DNA of 13,153 nucleotides, taken from assembly GCA_002281005.1 (NCBI GenBank), contig NCFD01000007.1, positions 1-13,153 on the forward strand, in the 5' to 3' direction. The stretch is from Acidocella sp. 35-58-6 (lineage in GTDB: Bacteria; Pseudomonadota; Alphaproteobacteria; Acetobacterales; Acetobacteraceae). Made by a program: the position numbers and the translations under genes. Below the pieces are notes generated by a model, which was not told the origin of the DNA, did no database searches, and was given only the letters and a program-made list of their open reading frames with translations. Shown piece by piece: positions 7,090 through 13,153 of the stretch. The stretch's first letter is position 1, and the number at the start of each line of letters is the position of its first letter.

Positions 7090-8205
7090 ATGCAGCGTCC
7101 GCTCACCATCAACCGCATCGACCGGTATATATTTACCCAATTGTCGCTCGCCTTGGTGCTGGTGACAGCGGGGCTGGTGGCGTTGATCTGGCTGACGCAG
7201 TCGCTGCGCTTCATCCAAATCATCGTAAACCGCGGGCTGTCGCCGTTTGTGTTCATCAAGCTCACAGCCCTTCTGGTGCCAAGCTTTGTGGCCACCATTT
7301 TGCCGATCACCTGCTTCATCGTGGTGGTGTTTGTGTATGCCAAACTCTCCGGGGACCGCGAGTTGACGGTGATGCGGGCGGCCGGAATGTCGGATTTAGC
7401 GCTGGCACGCCCGGCCTTGAGCATGGCCGTGCTGGTGATGCTAATTTGTTATTATTTAAATATTTTTCTGGTTCCGGCGGCGCTCAATTCCTTCCGGACC
7501 TACCAATATGAAATTCGCAACCAAATTGCGGCGTTCCTGCTGGAGCCGGGGGTTTTTACACCGGTTTCGCAGGGTGTGACAGTTTATGTGCAATCACGCG
7601 GCTCGGATAACAGCCTGAAGGGCATATTAATTGAGGACTCGCGGGTTCAATCATCGCCAGCCACCATTCTGGCGCGAACCGGCCAACTGGTGATGGCCCC
7701 GCAAGGGCCGATGGTGATTTTGCAGGATGGCTCGCGTCAGCAGGTGGACGCCAAAACCGGCCGGCTGGATGTTCTTACTTTCGCCCGCAACGACATCAGC
7801 CTTGCGCAGTCGGCCAAAGCCTCGGTGCTGGATGATACCGATTCCGCGGCGGCCTCGTTGCTGGACCTGTTTCATCCAAGGGTGACCCTAACGCCGCCGG
7901 AGCGCGCCAAATGGCTGGTGGAGGCGCAGCGCCGGTTGTCCGCACCGTTGACGACGCTGGGGTTCACCATCATTGGGCTGTTGGCCGTATTGGGGGGGGC
8001 GTTTCGTCGGCATGGCGGCGTGGTCCGCCCGCTGGCTGCGGTAGCGGCCGTCACGCTGCTGGTCGCGCTCGACCTGGGGATCAATAATTTTGCTGCCCGA
8101 AACCTGGATTTGCTACCGTTAATATGGGTCGCGGTGCTGGCACCGGGCGTGGTGGCGGCGGTTTTATTGTTCATGCCGCATCGCTTCAAAGTGCGCGGCC
8201 TATGA
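7090..8205 (+). CDS. lptF: LPS export ABC transporter permease LptF
   Basis: LptF is one of the two inner-membrane permease subunits of LptB2FG, which extracts LPS from the inner membrane and passes it to the periplasmic Lpt bridge. The 371-residue product has the YjgP/YjgQ layout: membrane segments at about 14-34, 58-82 and 105-127, a periplasmic beta-jellyroll of about 130-275, then segments at about 286-305, 312-331 and 341-363. The start INRIDRYIFTQL and the coupling-helix motif SGDRELTVMRAAGMS (about 92-106) are typical of LptF. The start at ATG 7090 has no clear Shine-Dalgarno. Its stop overlaps the lptG start (ATGA, 8202-8205). A run of eight G's (7992-7999) lies in the fourth membrane segment region and the frame is intact. 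The lptB ATPase is not in this window. Confidence 0.93.
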   Translation: MQRPLTINRIDRYIFTQLSLALVLVTAGLVALIWLTQSLRFIQIIVNRGLSPFVFIKLTALLVPSFVATILPITCFIVVVFVYAKLSGDRELTVMRAAGMSDLALARPALSMAVLVMLICYYLNIFLVPAALNSFRTYQYEIRNQIAAFLLEPGVFTPVSQGVTVYVQSRGSDNSLKGILIEDSRVQSSPATILARTGQLVMAPQGPMVILQDGSRQQVDAKTGRLDVLTFARNDISLAQSAKASVLDDTDSAAASLLDLFHPRVTLTPPERAKWLVEAQRRLSAPLTTLGFTIIGLLAVLGGAFRRHGGVVRPLAAVAAVTLLVALDLGINNFAARNLDLLPLIWVAVLAPGVVAAVLLFMPHRFKVRGL

Positions 8206-9317
8206 TCTCGGTTCCGTTCACGATTTCAATGTATTTTGGCCGACAGTTTTTCAACGCGGTTCTGATGATGCTGGCGGCATTGACCGCGCTGGTGTCGTTG
8301 TTTGATTTCCTGGAATTGCTGCGAGAATCCGCCAGCGCCCCGGCGGCTACGTTTGGTATTATTGTTGAGATGGAAATTCTGCGCAGCCCCTGGATGCTGA
8401 TGCAGATTTTACCGTTTTCGGTGCTGCTGGGCGGCATTTATTCGTTCTGGCGGCTCACCCGGTCATCCGAACTGGTGGTGGCGCGGGCTGCGGGGGTTTC
8501 GGTCTGGCAGTTTTTGGCGGTGCCGGTGCTGTTGGCCACCCTGTTGGGCCTGACAGGTATGGGCATCATCAGCCCGATATCGGCGTTGATGTATGGCCGG
8601 GCGGAGACGCTTTACGATGCGTATCTCAAGGTGGGCGGTGGACCGCTGTCGGTTACTGGGGGTGAGCTTTGGGTGCGGCAGGCTGACCGCGGCCTGGCCC
8701 CCAACGGTATCGCGGTGCTGCACGCCGCCGATGTGCGCCTGCATGATGATGAGTTACAGACCGACGATGTCTCGGTGCTACGGTTGAGCGGTGATACCTC
8801 GCTGCTGCAACGGCTGGAGGCCAAACATGCCACCTTGGTGGATGGTTCATGGGATTTGTTCGACGTCTCGATCCTGCAGCCCGGCGCGCCGCCGGTTAAA
8901 CAGGCGGAATTGCTGTTCCCAACGGATTTAACGGTGCACCGAGTACAGGAGAGTTTTGCCAGCCCGAATTCATTGTCGTTCTGGGCGTTGCCCAGCTTTA
9001 TCGCGCTCTTGAAGCGCTCAGGGTTTTCACCCATCCAGCACGAGTTGGCGTTTCAGGCGCTACTGGCTTTGCCACTTTTATGTGCCACCATGGCCCTGGT
9101 TGCGGCCGGGTTCTCGATGCGCCCGTCGCGCCGGGGCGGGGCGACCCGGATGCTGGTGAGCGGTGTGGCTTGCGGTTTTGCGCTGTTCATGGTCTCCGAG
9201 GTGGCGGACCAGTTTGGAACCTCTGGCGCAGTGCCGGTGGTGCTGGCGGCCTGGGCGCCGGCGGTTGCGGGCTTGCTGCTTGCGGTGGCGTTGTTGTTAC
9301 ATCTGGAAGATGGTTGA
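8202..9317 (+). CDS. lptG: LPS export ABC transporter permease LptG
   Basis: LptG is the partner permease of LptF in the LptB2FG inner-membrane LPS extractor. The 371-residue product has three N-terminal membrane segments (about 15-37, 60-83, 100-122), with the coupling region RLTRSSELVVARAAGVS between the second and third. A periplasmic jellyroll domain (about 125-265) follows, then three C-terminal membrane segments beginning near FQALLALPLLCATMAL and ending at LLLAVALLLHLEDG. The start ATG 8202 overlaps the lptF TGA by four bases, a translational-coupling arrangement. The frame is open further upstream, but the extra Gly/Arg-rich residues are lptF read in another frame. It is followed at once by lptD. 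Confidence 0.93.
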   Translation: MISVPFTISMYFGRQFFNAVLMMLAALTALVSLFDFLELLRESASAPAATFGIIVEMEILRSPWMLMQILPFSVLLGGIYSFWRLTRSSELVVARAAGVSVWQFLAVPVLLATLLGLTGMGIISPISALMYGRAETLYDAYLKVGGGPLSVTGGELWVRQADRGLAPNGIAVLHAADVRLHDDELQTDDVSVLRLSGDTSLLQRLEAKHATLVDGSWDLFDVSILQPGAPPVKQAELLFPTDLTVHRVQESFASPNSLSFWALPSFIALLKRSGFSPIQHELAFQALLALPLLCATMALVAAGFSMRPSRRGGATRMLVSGVACGFALFMVSEVADQFGTSGAVPVVLAAWAPAVAGLLLAVALLLHLEDG

Positions 9318-9321
9318 GTAC

Positions 9322-11544
9322 ATGAAGGGTCGCGGCATCAACGTTTCAACCATTCCCGCCTTAAGCTTGGTTTTGGCAGGCTTGCTCAATTTTGCAGCCC
9401 CCGCGCATGCGCAGATATCCGCCCTCGAGTCACCGGCTCCGGCGTCCAGCGACAATAACGCGCCGGTTAGTTTTCTGGCGGATCAGGTCAGCTACAATAA
9501 AACCAGCACATTGGTGACCGCGACCGGCCATGTGAAGGCGGTGCAAAATGGCCAGACCCTGTATGCCGACAAGGTGGTCATCAACCGCACCACCGATGAG
9601 GCGACCGCGACCGGCCATGTGGTTTTGCTGGAGCCCAATGGTGAGAGCGTGTTTGCCGACCATGCGGTGCTCACCAAGGGCATGAAGAATGCCGTGATGG
9701 AAGGCGTTGCGGCCAGATTGGCCGAGAATGGCCGGCTGATCGCCAATGGCGCCACCCGGACCGATGCCAAGCTCGAGGACATGGTGAAGGTGGTTTATTC
9801 TGCCTGTAATCTATGTATTTCAGACCCCACCGCCCCGCCGCTCTGGCAAATCAAGGCAACGTCGGTCACCCGCGACCTTGAGCACCAGACGCTGGAATAC
9901 TGGAATGCCGTGATGGAAATTCATGGCATACCGATATTTTACATCCCCTATATGACGCAGCCCGACCCTTCAGTGAAACGCCGCAGCGGGTTCCTTATCC
10001 CATCGCTCGGCACTAACTCACGGCTCGGATTTTTCACTGAAATTCCGTATTTTCTGGTGCTGGATCGTTCGTCTGACGTCGTGATCACCCCGCTGCTTGC
10101 CACCAAAAACGGCCCATCCCTCGATGCCAAATACCGCCGTGACTTCAATAACGGCGTGCTGCATATCGACGCCGAGGGGGGCTTTGCCAACGATCATTTC
10201 GGTAACGCGATTTTCTCCGACGGCACTTTTGACCTCAATGAGAATTGGCGGGCTGGTTTTACCTATAACCATGCCTCAAACCCCACGTATCTCGACGATT
10301 TTCATATTTTACCGAACGCCGCTGAACTGACGAGTAATGTGTATCTGGAGGGGTTCGGGGCTGGCTCGTATGCCCGGTTGGATGCTGAGACGTATCAGGG
10401 CCTGGTGGCCAGCGTAGCCCAGAATACCCTGCCCATTGTCGCCCCACATGCGCAGTACGCCTTTGTCTCGAATCCGGACCCGTGGCTGAATGGCCGGTTC
10501 TCGCTGAGCGTTGATGCGTTTAATGTGTTTCGTAATGTTGGCACCAACACGCGCCGCGCTTCGCTCATTGCCGGGTATAATGTGCCGTTCAATGGGCCGT
10601 TTGGACAGATCTGGACCGCCCGGGTCTCACTGGTGTCGGCGACGTACAGCGCGACGCATCTCTACCAGCAGCCAAATTTCTCAACCGCTGACAACGTGAT
10701 CAGCACCAGCCGCGCTGAGCCCTATGGGGCGCTGTTCATGCGGTGGCCGTTTGTTCGCGCGGCCGGCCGTTATGGCAGCCAAATCCTTGAACCCGAGGTG
10801 CAGTTTGTGGCGGCCCCGGTGGTTGGCACCAGCGAGAACTACCGGATCCCGAACGAGGATAGTCTCGACCTCGAATACTCTGATGCAAATTTATTCGACC
10901 TCAATCGCTATCCAGGGATCGATAGGCTGGATGGCGGGGAGCGGGTGGATTACGCCCTGCACGGCGCATGGTATTTGCCGCAAGGCTCGATGATTGATGC
11001 GTTGATTGGTCAATCCTATCGTTTTCACAAGGATAACGTGTATTTGCGGGGCTCCGGCCTGACCGGCAATATCTCTGATATCGTCGCCCGCGCGACCATC
11101 ATTCCAACCAAATATCTGAACCTGACCTACCGGACCCGGCTGGACCATAACAACCTGACGCCGCGGATGATCGATGCGACCGCAACGCTGGGGAACAAGC
11201 CATTCAGCGTCACCGGCGGCTATTTATACACCAGCACGAACCCCTATGCTTTGTATGGTCAATCGACCATTCCGGCCTCGTACTTTGTTGGTCGCCGTGA
11301 GATCACCGCCGGCTTTACCACCGCTTATGACGGCTGGTCGGTGTCAGCGAATGCGGAACGAAACATCCAGACCGGCCGTTTTGATGCCATTAATGCCAAG
11401 CTGGGTTGGGAAAATGAATGTTCGGCGGTTAATATGATTTTTTATCGGCGGTTCACCTCGTTCAACCTCGACAAGGGTGATACGGTGCTGCTGATACAAA
11501 TTACTTTCAAAACTCTCGGCAACGTTGGATTTAGCGCCCTATGA
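9322..11544 (+). CDS. lptD: LPS assembly outer-membrane protein LptD
   Basis: LptD is the beta-barrel translocon that, with LptE, inserts LPS into the outer leaflet. The 740-residue product begins with a Sec signal peptide (MKGRG, hydrophobic core, AHA cut before Gln31). An LptA-like N-terminal domain follows (about 45-135), with the repeated ATGHV and ADKVVINRTTDEA motifs. The conserved LptD junction reads YSACNLC...PLWQIKA, then IPIFYIPYMTQPDPSVKRRSG, then a long barrel domain to the C-terminus. Cysteines in the mature protein are at 162, 165 and 700. I chose ATG 9322; ATG 9310 would add MVEY and overlap lptG. The stop overlaps the surA start (ATGA). No lptE gene is seen here, but it is normally elsewhere. 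Confidence 0.93.
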   Translation: MKGRGINVSTIPALSLVLAGLLNFAAPAHAQISALESPAPASSDNNAPVSFLADQVSYNKTSTLVTATGHVKAVQNGQTLYADKVVINRTTDEATATGHVVLLEPNGESVFADHAVLTKGMKNAVMEGVAARLAENGRLIANGATRTDAKLEDMVKVVYSACNLCISDPTAPPLWQIKATSVTRDLEHQTLEYWNAVMEIHGIPIFYIPYMTQPDPSVKRRSGFLIPSLGTNSRLGFFTEIPYFLVLDRSSDVVITPLLATKNGPSLDAKYRRDFNNGVLHIDAEGGFANDHFGNAIFSDGTFDLNENWRAGFTYNHASNPTYLDDFHILPNAAELTSNVYLEGFGAGSYARLDAETYQGLVASVAQNTLPIVAPHAQYAFVSNPDPWLNGRFSLSVDAFNVFRNVGTNTRRASLIAGYNVPFNGPFGQIWTARVSLVSATYSATHLYQQPNFSTADNVISTSRAEPYGALFMRWPFVRAAGRYGSQILEPEVQFVAAPVVGTSENYRIPNEDSLDLEYSDANLFDLNRYPGIDRLDGGERVDYALHGAWYLPQGSMIDALIGQSYRFHKDNVYLRGSGLTGNISDIVARATIIPTKYLNLTYRTRLDHNNLTPRMIDATATLGNKPFSVTGGYLYTSTNPYALYGQSTIPASYFVGRREITAGFTTAYDGWSVSANAERNIQTGRFDAINAKLGWENECSAVNMIFYRRFTSFNLDKGDTVLLIQITFKTLGNVGFSAL

Positions 11545-12824
11545 AACAGATGTCTCTCGGCCCGGTTGCGGTTATTTTGGCGGGTGTGGTGTGCCTTTCG
11601 GCCGGGGCGGTACGGCCGGCCGCTGCCCAGGAGGCGAATATCGCCGCGGTGGTGAATGGGCAGGTGATTACCAACGCCGACGTGGACAACCGCGCTATGC
11701 TGCTGGCGCTCTCCACTGGCATGAAGCCGACCCCGGATGTTCTGAACCGGCTGAAGCCGCAGATTACCCAGCAACTGATCGACCAAACCCTGCAAATGCA
11801 GGAAATCAGCAAGCTGAAGGTGAATGTGCCGGAAGCCGATATCGCCACCGCCATTGGCCGAATTGAGCAAGGCAATAACCTGCCGCCGGGCGGGCTGAAG
11901 GCCAGAATGGCGGCCTCAGGCGTGGCGTTCTCAACCTTGGTCGCCCAGATTCGTACCGAGCTTGGCTGGCAGGCCGTGCTGCATCAAGTTCTGGGGGGGG
12001 AGTTGCAGCCAACCAAAGGTGACATCGAGGCCGAAAAAACCGCTTTGAAAGCCGAGATCGGCACCACCCAATACCATTTGGGCGAGATTTTTATTCCCGT
12101 ATCAGACCCCGCCAACGATGCCGCGGCCAAAAACTTTGCCGCGACGGTGATCGCGCAACTGCGCAGCGGGGCTCCCTTCCCGGTGGTGGCTGCGCAGTTC
12201 AGCCAGTCGCCGACAGCGCTGCAAGGCGGCGATATGGGGTTTTTGCCGCTGAGCGAGCTTGACCCGAACGTAGCGGCGGTGGTGACCTCAATGCCGGTGG
12301 GCGCCATCAGCAACCCCATCCGGGTCCCGGGCGGTTATGATATCGTGCAGATGGAAGGCTCTCATGTGGTGGGTACCAGCACCCAGACCATGCTCTCCAT
12401 GCGGCAGGTGTTTGTGCCCTACCCGACCCCGATCACCAATGGTCAGGTGGGCCCCGCACAGGCGGCAGTGATCAGTAAGTTGGTTGATGCGGCTAAAAAT
12501 GCCCATAGCTGCGCCGACATGGAGGCGCTCAACACGACCTTCGGTAAGGTTCACCCGGCCGACCCCGGGCCGGTTAACCTCGCCAGCGTGACACCGCCGA
12601 ACTTCCAGCAAATGCTGTCGTCCATTCCGGAAAATAAAGTCAGCCCGCCGTTGGTGGCGCAGGATGGGGTGACCATTGTGATGGTATGTTCGCGTCAGAA
12701 TGTGGCATCGAGCCTGCCCTCGGATGATCAGATCACCAACGTGATCATCGACCGCCGGGTGCAGATGGAATCCCAGCAGTTGCTGGATAGTTTGAAGCAT
12801 CAGTCGGTGATTACCCAAAACTAA
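11541..12824 (+). CDS. surA: Periplasmic chaperone / peptidyl-prolyl isomerase SurA
   Basis: SurA escorts unfolded outer-membrane proteins, LptD among them, to the BAM complex. The 427-residue product has a Sec signal peptide (about 1-29, cut near AAA before Gln30) and an N-terminal chaperone region (about 32-170) starting with IAAVVNGQVITNADV. One clear parvulin domain follows (about 177-275: YHLGEIFIPV, then AAQFSQSPTALQGGDMGFLPLSEL). The next part (about 285-400) has the shape of a second parvulin domain, but its motifs are poor and it carries two cysteines. It starts on the overlapping ATGA with lptD, consistent with coordinated production of chaperone and client. A run of eight G's (11993-12000) is in frame and harmless as read. 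Confidence 0.92.
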   Translation: MKQMSLGPVAVILAGVVCLSAGAVRPAAAQEANIAAVVNGQVITNADVDNRAMLLALSTGMKPTPDVLNRLKPQITQQLIDQTLQMQEISKLKVNVPEADIATAIGRIEQGNNLPPGGLKARMAASGVAFSTLVAQIRTELGWQAVLHQVLGGELQPTKGDIEAEKTALKAEIGTTQYHLGEIFIPVSDPANDAAAKNFAATVIAQLRSGAPFPVVAAQFSQSPTALQGGDMGFLPLSELDPNVAAVVTSMPVGAISNPIRVPGGYDIVQMEGSHVVGTSTQTMLSMRQVFVPYPTPITNGQVGPAQAAVISKLVDAAKNAHSCADMEALNTTFGKVHPADPGPVNLASVTPPNFQQMLSSIPENKVSPPLVAQDGVTIVMVCSRQNVASSLPSDDQITNVIIDRRVQMESQQLLDSLKHQSVITQN

Positions 12825-12838
12825 AGCCGCCGCTTCAC

Positions 12839-12882
12839 TTCCCCGATGCTGCTGCCCATATAGGGGGGATAGCATTGGGGGA
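12839..12882 (+). promoter_or_regulatory. Hairpin between surA and the DUF2188 gene covering its ribosome-binding site
   Basis: TTCCCCGATGCT (12839-12850) pairs with AGCATTGGGGGA (12871-12882): 12 bp with two wobble pairs, around a 20-base loop. The loop itself can form CCC-ATATA-GGG (12855-12865). The 3' arm contains the purine-rich GGGGGA that is the likely Shine-Dalgarno for the ATG at 12892, nine bases away. It is not followed by a T-run, so an intrinsic surA terminator is not supported. The same sequence could instead be a dyad operator. Pairing is seen directly and function is inferred. Confidence 0.5.
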
Positions 12883-12891
12883 TGAGCCGCT

Positions 12892-13128
12892 ATGATTATT
12901 CATTACAAGGTCGTTGCACATGACGGCGGCTGGGCCTACCGGCTCGGCGAGGTGTTTTCCGAGACGTACCCAACCCACCAGGCCGCACTGAAGGCCGCGA
13001 AGCGGGTAGCCCGCGAGCAGCACGTGCCGGGCGAGACACGCTATATCCAATACCAGAATGAGGCGGGTGAGTGGGTGACGGAACTATCGCATAGTTTGGA
13101 CACGCCGGAGGCGGAGGTGGAGGGATAG
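12892..13128 (+). CDS. Small DUF2188-like protein of unknown function
   Basis: The 78-residue product has the DUF2188 pattern: a short strand opening (IIHYKVVAHDGGWAYRLG), a SETYPTHQAALKAAKRVAREQH helix segment (split near the middle of the protein), then YIQYQNEAGEWVTELSHS. It has no signal peptide or membrane segment, so it is probably cytosolic. The ATG at 12892 has GGGGGA nine bases upstream. That site lies in a hairpin arm (12839-12882). It follows surA by 67 bases, where pdxA and rsmA are more usual, so it may be an independent gene. I cannot assign a biochemical role. Confidence 0.75.
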   Translation: MIIHYKVVAHDGGWAYRLGEVFSETYPTHQAALKAAKRVAREQHVPGETRYIQYQNEAGEWVTELSHSLDTPEAEVEG

Positions 13129-13153
13129 GACCGTATCTCCAGGTGTAAGTCTT

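Noticed and set aside
7441..7480. AT-rich patch in lptF that resembles a promoter
   Set aside because: It encodes a hydrophobic membrane segment (LICYYLNIFL), whose codons explain the AT content, and no well-spaced -35/-10 pair is evident.
8124..8201. Extended Gly/Arg-rich N-terminus of LptG
   Set aside because: It is lptF 3' coding sequence read in another frame; ATG 8202 with the ATGA overlap and a normal LptG N-terminus is far better.
13129..13153. Window end after the DUF2188 gene
   Set aside because: Only 25 bases are present, with no terminator stem or gene start that can be supported.

Overview
The window is a gene-dense, all plus-strand stretch of a Gram-negative alphaproteobacterial chromosome, moderately GC-rich (roughly 60% by eye). 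The protein sequences (RimP, NusA, the YlxR-L7Ae fusion, IF2, LptD/SurA style) look most like Acetobacteraceae, perhaps an acidophilic genus near Acidocella/Acidiphilium. The family is a reasonable guess; the genus is not established. No mobile element, CRISPR array, rRNA or tRNA gene is visible, and no stretch over 300 bases lacks a gene.

Region 1 (1-6022) is the conserved translation/transcription operon rimP-nusA-ylxR-infB-rbfA. It is preceded by an intrinsic terminator (23-51) that either ends the upstream unit or acts as a leader attenuator. Its products act on 30S maturation (RimP, RbfA), transcription elongation/termination and antitermination (NusA), RNA binding (YlxR with a fused L7Ae-like domain) and initiation (IF2). 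Region 2 (6055-7035) is a Sua5-type threonylcarbamoyl-AMP synthase for the t6A37 tRNA modification, where truB would be more usual. Region 3 (7090-12824) is the lipopolysaccharide export and outer-membrane assembly block lptF-lptG-lptD-surA. lptF/lptG and lptD/surA each overlap by four bases (ATGA), so translation is probably coupled: LptF and LptG form the inner-membrane ABC permease pair, LptD is the outer-membrane translocon, and SurA is the periplasmic chaperone that helps LptD fold. Region 4 (12892-13128) is a small DUF2188-like gene, in the place where pdxA-rsmA usually follow surA.

The protein content is ordinary housekeeping and I see no new enzyme system or defence island. The unusual signals are in non-coding RNA structure and start sites: (i) a perfect 14-bp hairpin whose 3' arm contains the rbfA start codon and whose loop shows its Shine-Dalgarno, made of two copies of the self-palindrome TTTCATGAAA, with an 8-codon upstream ORF ending on the rbfA start; (ii) a ylxR frame with no ATG/GTG/TTG upstream of its conserved RRC motif; (iii) a hairpin covering the ribosome-binding site of the DUF2188 gene; and (iv) a hairpin in the ylxR-infB gap. 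The rbfA hairpin is the best candidate for an undescribed regulatory element, because RbfA is a classic cold-adaptation factor in E. coli.
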